A DNA stretch of 64,000 nucleotides from assembly GCF_003751805.1 (NCBI RefSeq), contig NZ_RKHQ01000001.1, forward strand, positions 1,674,001 to 1,738,000, written 5' to 3'. The notes beneath the pieces were generated by a model. It ran no database searches, was not told the DNA's origin, and saw only the letters and a list, made by a program, of their open reading frames with translations. Shown here one piece after another: positions 23,418-33,761 of this stretch. This stretch comes from Salana multivorans. Lineage in GTDB: Bacteria > Actinomycetota > Actinomycetes > Actinomycetales > Beutenbergiaceae. How positions within the stretch are numbered: the first letter of the stretch is position 1; every line of letters starts with the position of its first letter. The translations under genes were made by a program, and so were the position numbers.

Positions 23418-23446
23418 TTGCGCACAGATACCCCCCGGAGTATCTT
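23418..23446 (+). promoter_or_regulatory. Promoter of the CoA-disulfide reductase operon
   Basis: TTGCGC (23418-23423) and TATCTT (23441-23446) are separated by 17 bases, a good sigma70-type match. Transcription would start about at 23453, next to the GTG at 23454. No ribosome binding site precedes that GTG, so the mRNA is probably leaderless. The repressor palindrome fills the spacer. Confidence 0.55.
23428..23443. promoter_or_regulatory. CsoR/CstR-type operator
   Basis: ATACCCCCCGGAGTAT is a near-perfect dyad (ATAC-CC ... GG-GTAT), the half-site pattern known for CsoR/CstR-family repressors. It lies between the -35 and -10 elements, 10 bases before the coding start of an operon that itself encodes a CstR-like protein. 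Autoregulation is therefore inferred. Confidence 0.75.
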
Positions 23447-23453
23447 CTCTCAT

Positions 23454-25555
<2,102 letters not shown>

Positions 25556-25563
25556 GAGATCCG

Positions 25564-25725
25564 ATGTGCCAGAAGGTGACCTGCCGCCAGTGCGGCCTCG
25601 CGACGTGGAGCGGCTGCGGCAACCACGTCGAGCAGGCGCTGCGCGGCGTCCCGACGTCCCAGCGCTGCCGGGGGCACGCCGAGGAGCCGCGCACCGGCTT
25701 CCTCGCGCGGCTCCTCGGGCGGTAG
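25564..25725 (+). CDS. Small cysteine-rich protein (53 aa)
   Basis: An ATG eight bases after the CstR stop opens 53 codons ending TAG at 25725, with a GGAGATCC ribosome site. The peptide starts MCQKVTCRQCGLATWSGCGN and has five cysteines (2, 7, 10, 18, 35) with a CxxC pair, so it may bind zinc or carry sulfane sulfur. The tail GFLARLLGR is basic. Similar short proteins are common in Actinobacteria, but I know no assigned function. The tight spacing places it in the persulfide operon. Confidence 0.7.
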   Translation: MCQKVTCRQCGLATWSGCGNHVEQALRGVPTSQRCRGHAEEPRTGFLARLLGR

Positions 25726-25772
25726 CCCGTCGCCTCCCGGCCTGCGGGGCGTCCGGCTCAGGCGCGGCCGGG

Positions 25773-27509
25773 TCAGCCGAACCAGACCGTGACGTCGCCG
25801 GGGACCGCCCAGCGGTCCTCGCCGACGCGCGGGACGCCGCCGGCGTCGCCGAGGCTGACCAGGACGGGCGCGAGCCCGGCCGGCACCGCCACCTCGACGC
25901 TCTCGCCCGTCGTGTTCGCCACGACGCACGAGGCGGGCCGCGTCACGACGACGAGCCCGTCCCTCGCCTCGACCGACGACGCCGGACCCCCGAGGTCGAG
26001 GTCGCGACGCAGGCGCAGCGCCCTCCGGTAGAGCCACAGCGTCGAGTCGGGGTCGAGCTCCTGGACGTCGGCCGCGAACTCGCGGAACCACTCCGGCTGG
26101 GGCAGCCACGACCGACCGGTCGGGCTGAACCCGAACGCCGGGGCGTCGGCCCGCCACGGGATCGGGACGCGGCAGCCGTCGCGCCCCACCTGGGCGCCAC
26201 CGCTCTCCAGGAACACGTAGTCCAGCCGCGCCTCGTCGGGCAGGTCGGTGACCTCGGGCAGCCCGAGCTCCTCGCCCTCGTAGAGGTACACCCCGCCCGG
26301 GAGCGCCATCATGAGCAGCGACGCCGCCCGCCCGCGTCGCTGGCCGAGCTCACGGTCGGGCTGCTCGTCGCGCGGGCCGATGCCGCCACCGAGCGGCCGG
26401 TCGGCGGCGTAGCCCAGACGGGTGGCGTGCCGGACGATGTCGTGGTTCGACAGCACCCAGGTCGGCATCGCCCCGACCGCCGCGCACGTCTCGAGCGACG
26501 TCGTGATGGCCGCGACCAGGTCGTCGGCGCGCCACGGCGTCACGAGCAGGTCGGGGTTGAACGCCTGGTGGAGCTCGTCGGGCCGCAGGTAGAGCTGGAG
26601 CCGCTCGGGCTCCAGCCAGGCCTCGGCGACGAGGATCCGGTCGTCGTACGCGGGATCGTCGGCGGTGCGCCGCGCGCGCTGGGCCGCCGTGTGCTCGTCG
26701 ACGACGCGGCGCCAGCGCCGGTGGATGTCGTGCACCGCGTCCTGGTCCCACATGGGCGGGCGCGTGGCCGGGTCGACCGTCGGGATGACCCACCCCTCCC
26801 ACGGCGCGATCGCCCGGTCCGGCAGCCCGTCCTCCTTCGCCATGCCGTGCGCCACGTCGATCCGGAACCCGTCGACCCCGCGGTCGAGCCAGAACCGCAG
26901 GACGTCGTCGAACATGTCAGCGACGGCCGGGTTGGTCCAGTCCCAGTCGGGCTGGTCGATGCCGAAGATGTGCAGGTACCACTGACCCCACGCGCCGTCG
27001 GCCTCCCGGACCCGCGTCCACGCCGAGCCGTCGTCGCCGCCCGGCCACGCGTTCGGCGGCAGCTCGCCGCGCTCGCCGCGCCCGTCCCGGAACACGTACA
27101 TCGCCCGCTCGGGCGAGCCCGGCCCCGCGGTCAGCGCCGCCTGGAACAGCCGGTGCGCCGACGAGGAGTGGTTCGGCACGATGTCGACGACGACGCGCAG
27201 CCCCCGGCCGTGCGCCTGCGCGACGAGGTCGTCGAGGTCGGCGAGCGTGCCGAACATCGGGTCGACGTCGAGGTAGTCGGCGACGTCGTACCCGCAGTCG
27301 CTCTGCGGCGACGTGTAGAACGGCGAGAGCCAGATCGCGTCGACGCCGAGGGCCGCGAGGTGGTCAAGGTGCGCCGTGACGCCCGCCAGGTCGCCCATCC
27401 CGTCGCCGTTCGCGTCCGCGAAGCTGCGCGGGTAGACCTGGTAGATCACGGCGTCGTGCCACCAGGGGCGGCCCGCGTCGTCGACGGGGTGCTGGGGTGC
27501 GGAGCTCAT
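25773..27509 (-). CDS. GH13 alpha-glucosidase (oligo-1,6-glucosidase type)
   Basis: A 578-residue GH13 enzyme hydrolysing alpha-glucosidic bonds of malto- or isomalto-oligosaccharides. It opens with VIYQVYPRSFADANGDG, the usual GH13 barrel start. Catalytic residues are Asp218 (GFRIDVAHG), Glu296 (LVAEAW) and Asp357 (LSNHD). The C-terminal beta domain ends DVTVWFG. No signal peptide is seen, so it acts on sugars brought in by the adjoining ABC transporter. The ATG at 27509 overlaps the permease stop by four bases (ATGA), showing coupling. It is the last gene of the leftward operon. Confidence 0.94.
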   Translation of the reverse strand: MSSAPQHPVDDAGRPWWHDAVIYQVYPRSFADANGDGMGDLAGVTAHLDHLAALGVDAIWLSPFYTSPQSDCGYDVADYLDVDPMFGTLADLDDLVAQAHGRGLRVVVDIVPNHSSSAHRLFQAALTAGPGSPERAMYVFRDGRGERGELPPNAWPGGDDGSAWTRVREADGAWGQWYLHIFGIDQPDWDWTNPAVADMFDDVLRFWLDRGVDGFRIDVAHGMAKEDGLPDRAIAPWEGWVIPTVDPATRPPMWDQDAVHDIHRRWRRVVDEHTAAQRARRTADDPAYDDRILVAEAWLEPERLQLYLRPDELHQAFNPDLLVTPWRADDLVAAITTSLETCAAVGAMPTWVLSNHDIVRHATRLGYAADRPLGGGIGPRDEQPDRELGQRRGRAASLLMMALPGGVYLYEGEELGLPEVTDLPDEARLDYVFLESGGAQVGRDGCRVPIPWRADAPAFGFSPTGRSWLPQPEWFREFAADVQELDPDSTLWLYRRALRLRRDLDLGGPASSVEARDGLVVVTRPASCVVANTTGESVEVAVPAGLAPVLVSLGDAGGVPRVGEDRWAVPGDVTVWFG

Positions 27510-28417
27510 CCCTTCACCGCCGCGCTCGCCGCCCCGGCGATGAACCGGCGCTGGAAGACCAGGTACACGACGAGGACGGGCAGGATCGAGATGGTCGTCG
27601 CGGCGAACAGCCCGCCGTAGTCCGTCGAGTACTGGCCGTTGAACGTCGTGAGGCCGACCGCGAGCACCTGCTTCGACTGCGTCGAGATCATGAGGTACGG
27701 CCACAGGTAGTCCTCCCAGACCCAGAGGAACTGGAAGATGGCGAGCGCCGAGATGGCGTTGATGCTCATCGGCGCGACGATGCGGTGGAAGATGAAGATC
27801 TCCGACGCGCCGTCGATCCGGGCCGCCTCGAGCACCTCGTCCGGGATGGCGTCCATGCTCTGGCGCATCATGAAGATGCCGAACGCGCTGATCGCCGCCG
27901 GGACGATGAGGGACGCGTAGTTGTCGACCAGCCCGGCGTTCCGGAACATCGTGTAGCGCGGGATGATGACGACGGCCCAGGTGACCATCATCGTCGAGAG
28001 GATGACGCCGAAGAAGAAGCCGCGACCCCGGAAGCGGTACTTCGCGAACACGAAGCCGCCGAGCAGGCTCGTGTAGACGGCCAGCACGGTGATGGAGACC
28101 GACAGGAACACGCTGTTGGCGAAGAGCCGGAAGAAGTCGAGCTTCGTCTGGATGCTCTCGAAGTTCGCCATCGTCCAGTCGCGCGGGAAGAACGTCTGGT
28201 CGAGGCTCGCGATCTCCGCGTTCGACTTGAAGGCAGAGAACACCATCCAGACGAACGGGAACACCGTGAACACGCCCATGACGGCGAGCAGCGTGTTGAG
28301 GGCGATGACGCCGGCGCGCGTGCGGGCCGGCATCGGGCGCCGCGGCGCCGCGGCGGTGCGTCCGGCGCGTCGACCGGTCAGGGGCACGCCGGAGGAGGTC
28401 TTCTGGATGGCGCTCAC
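27506..28417 (-). CDS. Sugar ABC transporter permease (MalG-like)
   Basis: A 303-residue inner-membrane permease of carbohydrate ABC transporter family CUT1. Six membrane helices are visible, with the EAA-loop sequence EAARIDGASEIFIFHRIVAP that docks the ATPase. An N-terminal 35-residue basic, Ala/Pro-rich tail is cytosolic. It pairs with the MalF-like permease just upstream, which it overlaps by four bases. No ATP-binding subunit is encoded here, so a shared MsiK-type ATPase elsewhere is expected. Substrate probably alpha-glucosides, judged from the flanking GH13 genes. Confidence 0.94.
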   Translation of the reverse strand: MSAIQKTSSGVPLTGRRAGRTAAAPRRPMPARTRAGVIALNTLLAVMGVFTVFPFVWMVFSAFKSNAEIASLDQTFFPRDWTMANFESIQTKLDFFRLFANSVFLSVSITVLAVYTSLLGGFVFAKYRFRGRGFFFGVILSTMMVTWAVVIIPRYTMFRNAGLVDNYASLIVPAAISAFGIFMMRQSMDAIPDEVLEAARIDGASEIFIFHRIVAPMSINAISALAIFQFLWVWEDYLWPYLMISTQSKQVLAVGLTTFNGQYSTDYGGLFAATTISILPVLVVYLVFQRRFIAGAASAAVKG

Positions 28418-29424
28418 CGGGCGCTCCCCTCGGTCGTGGCGGCGGCCGCGCGTCGTGCGGCGCGACGCCGGGCCGCGCGTCCCGGCCGGTCAGCTCCGCC
28501 CGAGGAGTTGAACCGCCAGGACGCGGCCGTCAGGGCCGCCGTGACGAGCAGGAGGACGAAGGCGATCGCCGAGGCGTAGCCGAAGTTGTACTTCACGAAC
28601 GCCTGCTCGTAGATCATGTAGGAGATGATCTGCGTCGAGGTCCCGGGGCCGCCGCCGGTCAGCACGAGCACCTGGACGAACGCCTGCAGGTACGCGATGA
28701 GCGACGTGATGACGACGAAGAACAGCATCGGCCGCAGCAGCGGGAGGATGACGCGCCAGAAGCGCTGCCAGGAGTTCGCGCCGTCGACCGACGCGGCCTC
28801 GAGCGAGTCCTCGGGGATCGAGTAGAGGCCGGCCAGCAGCAGGATGACGGCGTAGCCGAAGTCCTTCCAGATCGTCATGAGGATGATCGCCAGGAGGGAG
28901 AACCGGCTGTCGAACAGCCAGTTGACGTCGAGGCCGAAGATCGAGTTGATCGCGCCGAACTGCGGGTTGTACATGAGCTTCCACACGTACGCGACGGCCA
29001 CGAGCGGCGTGATCGTCGGCATGTAGAAGACGGTGCGGAAGAAGCCCTTCCACCGGGTCAGCCGGGAGAAGAGCGCGTACGCGATGGCGAGGCCGATGAC
29101 GACGCGACCGGCGATGGCCGCGACGCCGAAGACGGCGGTGTTGAGCGAGGCCCGCGCGAACTGCGGGTCGGCGAAGAGCTCGGCGTAGTTGTCGAGGCCG
29201 ACCCAGGTGAACGTCCCGTTGAGCGGGTTCCACTGGTGGAAGCTGCCCCGCAGCGCGATGAGGATCGGGACGATGAGCAGGACGACGATGAAGGCCATGA
29301 TGACGCCGACCGTCACCACGACCATCGTGAGCTCCCCGCGCGGCTTGCGCACGCGGCGGGGTGGGCTGGACGGGCGGGCCGCCCGCGTGGACGACCCTGT
29401 GCTGGACTCCGTGACCGTTGTCAT
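28414..29424 (-). CDS. Sugar ABC transporter permease (MalF-like)
   Basis: A 336-residue CUT1-type permease with about six membrane helices after a charged N-terminal stretch. The opening loop GSFHQWNPLNGTFTWVGLDNY is typical of MalF-like subunits (split here: GSFHQWNPLNG, then TFTWVGLDNY). The EAA loop is EAASVDGANSWQRFWRVILP. The ATG at 29424 begins MTTVTESSTG. The frame is open upstream through the binding-protein gene, but that translation is antisense-like. It forms the translocation pore with the downstream MalG-like subunit. Gap to the binding-protein gene: 80 bases. Confidence 0.93.
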   Translation of the reverse strand: MTTVTESSTGSSTRAARPSSPPRRVRKPRGELTMVVVTVGVIMAFIVVLLIVPILIALRGSFHQWNPLNGTFTWVGLDNYAELFADPQFARASLNTAVFGVAAIAGRVVIGLAIAYALFSRLTRWKGFFRTVFYMPTITPLVAVAYVWKLMYNPQFGAINSIFGLDVNWLFDSRFSLLAIILMTIWKDFGYAVILLLAGLYSIPEDSLEAASVDGANSWQRFWRVILPLLRPMLFFVVITSLIAYLQAFVQVLVLTGGGPGTSTQIISYMIYEQAFVKYNFGYASAIAFVLLLVTAALTAASWRFNSSGGADRPGRAARRRAARRAAAATTEGSAR

Positions 29425-29504
29425 GATGGGCGCCGGCCCCGGGGCCGCTGGGTCGTGCCCAGCAGCGCGTTCCCGGGGCCGGCGTCGCTCCCTTCGATGC
29501 TGGA

Positions 29505-30896
29505 TCAGCTCGTCGGCTGGTAGAACGGGTAGAGGTTCTCCACCGAGACGAAGCCCGTCCCGGCGAGGTCCTTCTCCGCCTGGGCCTGCGCGGCCTTGAG
29601 CGCGTCGGCCGGGGCGACGTTGTTGTAGAGCACGTCCTCCCACATGGCCTTCCAGCTCGTCTCGATCGCGGCGGGCATCGGGCCGGGCCAGATGTAGCGC
29701 TCGACGTCGCCGAACGCGGCGAGCGCCGGGTTCTCCCCGAAGGCCGGGTCGTCGGCGATGACCTTGTAGGCCGGGTAGACGCCGAAGTCCAGGCACATCT
29801 GCGTCAGGAACTCGCTGTTGGTGAGGAAGAACCGCAGGAAGTCCTGCGCGGCGGCCTTCTGCGCGTCCGACGCCTTCGCGTTGATGCCGAACGTCGCCTC
29901 GCCGTTGTAGCGGTCGATCGCGTACGGCGTCTCGCCCGCCTCGGGGGCCGGGAGCTGGAACGTCGCGTAGTTGATGTCCGGGTAGTTCGTGGCGAGGTTG
30001 CCGACGAAGTGGCCCCAGTCGTACGTCATGGCGGTGAGGCCCTGGCCGAACGCCTCGCCCGAGTTCGTGCCGAAGTTCGGGTCGCCCGAGCCGTCGGCGT
30101 AGATGTCGAGGAAGCGCTCGATGACGGTGAGGTTGGCGTCGTTGTCGATCGTCGGCGTCGTGCCGTCCTGCGCGAACAGGTTCTGGCCGAGCTGGTAGGC
30201 GAGGCCGCCCTGGAACGCCGCGCCCGAGCTGTTGAAGTTGAAGCCGGACTGCGTGAGCGTGTCGCCGTCGCGGACGGTCAGCTTCTTGGCGACCTCGCGG
30301 AACTCGTCCCACGTCGTCGGGACGTCGGCGTCGGTGAGGCCGGCGGCCGCCCACATGTCGGTGTTGTAGTAGATCGCGCCGCTCATGAGGCCGAAGTCGA
30401 TGTAGTACACCTTGCCGTCCACCACGTGCGAGGCAGCGCCCGTGAAGTCGGCGCTCAGCTCGTCGACGGGGATGTCGTACGGCTCGGCATACGGGAGGAT
30501 GTTCGCCTCCTGGCTGTTGTGGATGTTGAAGATCGCGGGGCCCTTGTCACCCTGGAGCTCCAGCGGGAGCTTGGTCCAGTAGTCGTCCCACGGCTGGTTG
30601 ACGACGTTGATCGTGACGTTCGGGTGGATCTCCTGGTAGTCGGCGGCGATCTTCTTGAAGCCCTCGTCGTAGAACCAGACCCACCAGTCGAGCGTGACGG
30701 GCTTGCCCTCGTTCACGAGGGTGTTCGGGTCGTACGTGAGGGTCTCCCCGACGACGTCGAGACCCTTGTCCGGGTTGTCGTCGACCTTGCCGCCACCGCC
30801 GCCACCCCCGGAGGAGCAGGCAGTCAGCACCAGGCCGGCCGCTGCCAGGGCAGCGACCGTCGCCAGGGTTCCTCGTCGCATCGATGCGTGTCGCAC
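29505..30896 (-). CDS. Sugar ABC transporter substrate-binding lipoprotein
   Basis: A 463-residue extracellular solute-binding protein family 1 lipoprotein. A signal sequence ends in the lipobox LTAC, followed by a Ser/Gly-rich linker; the mature protein (from about residue 55) has the segments LDWWVWFYDEGFKKIAADYQ and FGLMSGAIYYNTDMW. Aromatic-rich surfaces are usual for maltose or glucan ligands. The GTG at 30896 is preferred because AGGAGG lies five bases before it; an in-frame ATG at 30881 is the alternative. First gene of the leftward transport operon, behind a promoter with an ACCGGT operator. The ligand is inferred from neighbours. Confidence 0.9.
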   Translation of the reverse strand: MRHASMRRGTLATVAALAAAGLVLTACSSGGGGGGGKVDDNPDKGLDVVGETLTYDPNTLVNEGKPVTLDWWVWFYDEGFKKIAADYQEIHPNVTINVVNQPWDDYWTKLPLELQGDKGPAIFNIHNSQEANILPYAEPYDIPVDELSADFTGAASHVVDGKVYYIDFGLMSGAIYYNTDMWAAAGLTDADVPTTWDEFREVAKKLTVRDGDTLTQSGFNFNSSGAAFQGGLAYQLGQNLFAQDGTTPTIDNDANLTVIERFLDIYADGSGDPNFGTNSGEAFGQGLTAMTYDWGHFVGNLATNYPDINYATFQLPAPEAGETPYAIDRYNGEATFGINAKASDAQKAAAQDFLRFFLTNSEFLTQMCLDFGVYPAYKVIADDPAFGENPALAAFGDVERYIWPGPMPAAIETSWKAMWEDVLYNNVAPADALKAAQAQAEKDLAGTGFVSVENLYPFYQPTS

Positions 30897-30927
30897 GGGA
30901 CCTCCTCGTCCATGCATGAGACCGGCC

Positions 30928-30941
30928 CTTTACCGGTATAC
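30928..30941. promoter_or_regulatory. LacI-type operator 1 (leftward promoter)
   Basis: CTTTACCGGTATAC is a near-palindrome around ACCGGT with flanking TT/TA. It shares its core and symmetry with the site at 31074. It lies just downstream of the leftward -10, where a bound repressor would block the transport operon. The likely ligand-responsive protein is the LacI regulator encoded at 32622. Confidence 0.65.
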
Positions 30942-30948
30942 CTCCCGC

Positions 30949-30977
30949 AGGTTACGCCCGCGCCCCCGGTGCGTCAA
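30949..30977 (-). promoter_or_regulatory. Promoter of the ABC transporter operon
   Basis: Read on the minus strand, TTGACG (30977-30972) and TAACCT (30954-30949) are 17 bases apart, a good vegetative promoter match. It points toward the binding-protein gene start at 30896. Operator 1 follows immediately downstream. Confidence 0.6.
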
Positions 30978-31073
30978 CCGTCGTGTCCAAACCGTTACCT
31001 TGGGACATCCTTGCAGGTCAGGGCGTCCTCCTCGCGCGCGAGCGCGCCTGCGCCGGTCCACGGGAGGTCGAAT

Positions 31074-31087
31074 GTTGACCGGTAAAC
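31074..31087. promoter_or_regulatory. LacI-type operator 2 (rightward side)
   Basis: GTTGACCGGTAAAC is a 14-base palindrome with one mismatch, sharing the ACCGGT core with operator 1 about 146 bases away. It sits 18 bases upstream of the rightward -35. The two sites could be bridged by one LacI tetramer or be bound separately by dimers. Confidence 0.65.
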
Positions 31088-31105
31088 CTTGGTGGCCGGA
31101 ATGGC

Positions 31106-31136
31106 TTGACAGAAGGGCCGAGTCAGAAAGTACGCT
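31106..31136 (+). promoter_or_regulatory. Promoter of the GH13/lacI/GH31 arm
   Basis: A consensus TTGACA at 31106-31111 is followed, 19 bases on, by TACGCT (31131-31136), which fits the TANNNT -10 of actinobacteria. The 384-base interval 30897-31280 contains no gene; besides the two promoters and two operators I see only the roughly 140-base leader before the GTG at 31281. Confidence 0.5.
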
Positions 31137-31280
31137 GGCGGGGCTGTGCCTCGGTCGCGGGGCACCCGCGGGTCGGGCATCGTCGCCGTCCGCGGCCACC
31201 GGACCGGCCCCCAGCCCGTCCGTCAGTCGTTCGCCCGTCCGCCGTTCGCCAGCAGCCCACGTCGTCCCGAAGGAGTGCCC

Positions 31281-32600
31281 GTGGCCCTCGATACCGACAT
31301 CTCCCTGCGCGGGAAGCTCCTCTACAGCGTCTACGTGCGCAGCCACTCGCCGTCGGGCGACTTCGCCGGCGTGCTGGCCGACCTCGACCGCATCCGCGAC
31401 CTCGGCGTCGACATCGTCTGGTTCCTGCCGATCCACCCGAGCGGCGTCGCGGGGCGCAAGGGCGAGGCCGGCTCGCCCTACGCGATCCGCGACTACCGTG
31501 CCGTCGACCCCGCGTACGGGACCCGCGAGGAGTTCGAGCGCCTCGTCGACGCGATCCACGACCGCGGCATGCTCGCGATGATGGACGTCGTCTTCAACCA
31601 CACCTCGCCGGACTCGGTGCTGTGGGAGACCCACCCGGAGTGGTTCTACCGCGACGCCGACGGCAACCCCGCCAACCGCAACCCCGACTGGGCCGACATC
31701 ATCGACCTCGACCTCGACGTCCGCGACGGGTTGTGGGACTACCACGTCGAGACGCTGCGGGGCTGGGCGCGGATCGTCGACGGGTTCCGCTGCGACGTCG
31801 CCCCGCTCCTGCCGATGGAGTTCTGGAGCCGGGCGCGCCGCGAGGTGGCCGAGGTCAAGGAGGGCGTCGTGTGGCTCGCCGAGACGGTCGAGCCCGAGTT
31901 CGTCCGGCTGCTGCGCTCCCGCGGTCTGCTGTGCCACTCCGACGGCGAGACCTACCAGGCGTTCGACCTCACCTACGACTACGACGTCATCAACGGGCTG
32001 CGGGACTACGCCCTCGGCACGGGGACGCTCGCCGACTACGTCCGGCTGCTCGAGCTCCAGGACTCCTGGTACCCCGACAACTACGTCAAGCTGCGCTTCC
32101 TGGAGAACCACGACCGGGACCGCGTCGCGTCGTTCGCGACGTCTCCCGAGGACCTGCTCGTGTGGACCGCGTTCCTGTACTTCCAGAAGGGCGCGACGCT
32201 GCTCTACGCCGGTCAGGAGCACCAGGACCCCAACCGGCCGAGCCTGTTCGACGTCGACCCCGTCGCCTGGGACCCGGGCAAGGACCTCTCCGACCACCTG
32301 CGACGCCTGCGGGAGGTCACGCGCGACCCCATCGTCGTCGACGGCGCGTATCGCCTGCGCGTGGCGCCGGGCGTCGACACCGTGGTCGGGTCGTACACGC
32401 GGGAGGCGGGGGCCGGGTCGGTCTCCGGCACGCGGTCCCTCGTCGGGATCTTCCCGTTCCGCAGCGAGGAGGCGGACGTCGCGGTGCCCGAGCTGCCCGA
32501 CGGGGAGCACGTCGACCTCGTCTCGGGTGGCGTCCTGACGGTGCGGGACGGCATCGTGCACTCCACGGGCCGCGCGGCGATCGTCTCAGTGGCACAGTGA
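31281..32600 (+). CDS. GH13 alpha-amylase family enzyme
   Basis: A 439-residue GH13 protein, short for the family. Catalytic residues are Asp172 (DGFRCDVAP), Glu201 (WLAETVEP) and Asp278 (LENHDRDR). The barrel start GKLLYSVYVRSHSPSGDF differs from typical alpha-glucosidases, and domain B is small. The short C-terminal beta domain ends at AAIVSVAQ. No signal peptide is present. It probably trims malto-oligosaccharides in the cytosol; exact specificity unknown. The GTG at 31281 follows GAAGGAG; the frame is open 135 bases further upstream, but that lies in the promoter leader. Confidence 0.88.
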   Translation: MALDTDISLRGKLLYSVYVRSHSPSGDFAGVLADLDRIRDLGVDIVWFLPIHPSGVAGRKGEAGSPYAIRDYRAVDPAYGTREEFERLVDAIHDRGMLAMMDVVFNHTSPDSVLWETHPEWFYRDADGNPANRNPDWADIIDLDLDVRDGLWDYHVETLRGWARIVDGFRCDVAPLLPMEFWSRARREVAEVKEGVVWLAETVEPEFVRLLRSRGLLCHSDGETYQAFDLTYDYDVINGLRDYALGTGTLADYVRLLELQDSWYPDNYVKLRFLENHDRDRVASFATSPEDLLVWTAFLYFQKGATLLYAGQEHQDPNRPSLFDVDPVAWDPGKDLSDHLRRLREVTRDPIVVDGAYRLRVAPGVDTVVGSYTREAGAGSVSGTRSLVGIFPFRSEEADVAVPELPDGEHVDLVSGGVLTVRDGIVHSTGRAAIVSVAQ

Positions 32601-32621
32601 CCGGATGAGAGGGGCGGAGCC

Positions 32622-33650
32622 ATGGTGAGCCTCATGGACGTCGCGAAGGCGGCCGGCGTCACGAAGATGACGGTCTCGAACGTCATCAACGGCAAGGCCG
32701 GACGGGTCTCGGCCGCGACGCAGGCGCGCGTGCTCGCCGTCGTCGCGGAGCTCGGGTACGAGCCGAACGCCAATGCACGCGCGCTGTCGACGGCGCGCTC
32801 CGAGATCATCGCGCTGGTCTTCCTCGGCGATCGCGACGAGGGCCAGTCGCCGCTGACGAACCCGCACTACGCCGACCTGCTCGACGAGATCGAGCGCGGC
32901 GTGGCGGCCCGCGGCAAGCAGCTCATGGTGCACTTCTCCAACGACGTCACCACGACGGTCGCCGCGATGCGCTCGTGGAACGTCGACGGGGCGATCCTGT
33001 TCGGGGTCAACGCGACCCAGGTGCTCCAGCTCCGCACGGCGCACCGCGCGCCCATGGTGTTCATCGACGCCTACGGCGAGGGGCTCGTGGTGAGCCGCCT
33101 CAACGACGAGCTCGGCGGACGGCTCGCGGCGGAGCGGCTCATCGCGGCCGGGCACCGGCGGATCGGGTTCCTCGGTCCGGAGACGTCGGACGAGCCGAGC
33201 GTCGTGTCGCTGCGGCACGCCGGGTACCTCGCGGCGCTGGCCGAGCACGGGGTCGACGACTACGACGCGTCCCGGCTCCTGTGCGAGGTCAACTTCGGCG
33301 AGGCGCGGGCCCTGGCGGCCGACCTCCTGGCCGACGCGCGCGGGTTCACGGCGTTCGTCACGACCGCCGACGTCATCGCGGCCGGCCTCATCAAGGGGTT
33401 CGCCGACGTCGGGCTCCGCGTCCCCGACGACATCTCGCTCACCGGCTTCGACGACACCGCGCTCGCCGAGATGGTGACGCCGGCCATCACGACGGTGCAC
33501 CAGGACACGGCGGCGAAGGCCGGCGGTGCCGTCGACCTGCTGTTCGACCGGATGGGCGGCGGCGAGTCGACGCTCCGGGTGGTCGATCCCTGGATCGTCG
33601 ACCGCGAGTCGGTCGCACCGCCGCGCGTGCGCGTGGTCCGCGCGGACTGA
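32622..33650 (+). CDS. LacI family transcriptional regulator
   Basis: A 342-residue LacI/GalR repressor. The N-terminal helix-turn-helix (residues 3-25, MDVAKAAGVTKMTVSNVING) and hinge (RALSTARS) precede a periplasmic-binding-protein-like sensor domain with FLGPETSDEPSVVSLRHAGY and ISLTGFDDTALAEMV. It lies between two alpha-glucan enzymes and beside the transport operon. It is the obvious candidate to bind the ACCGGT palindromes at 30928 and 31074 and to release them on a malto-oligosaccharide signal. The ATG at 32622 has GAGGGGCGGAGCC upstream, 21 bases after the GH13 stop. Confidence 0.92.
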   Translation: MVSLMDVAKAAGVTKMTVSNVINGKAGRVSAATQARVLAVVAELGYEPNANARALSTARSEIIALVFLGDRDEGQSPLTNPHYADLLDEIERGVAARGKQLMVHFSNDVTTTVAAMRSWNVDGAILFGVNATQVLQLRTAHRAPMVFIDAYGEGLVVSRLNDELGGRLAAERLIAAGHRRIGFLGPETSDEPSVVSLRHAGYLAALAEHGVDDYDASRLLCEVNFGEARALAADLLADARGFTAFVTTADVIAAGLIKGFADVGLRVPDDISLTGFDDTALAEMVTPAITTVHQDTAAKAGGAVDLLFDRMGGGESTLRVVDPWIVDRESVAPPRVRVVRAD

Positions 33651-33761
33651 GCGAGTCCCGCGCCGTCGTCCTGCTTCTCCCGCCTGCCCGTCGACGCCCC
33701 GGTCGTCGACGTCCCGTCACCGCGGCTCGCCGTCGAGCCGTCCGCGCCCGAAGGAGTCCCC

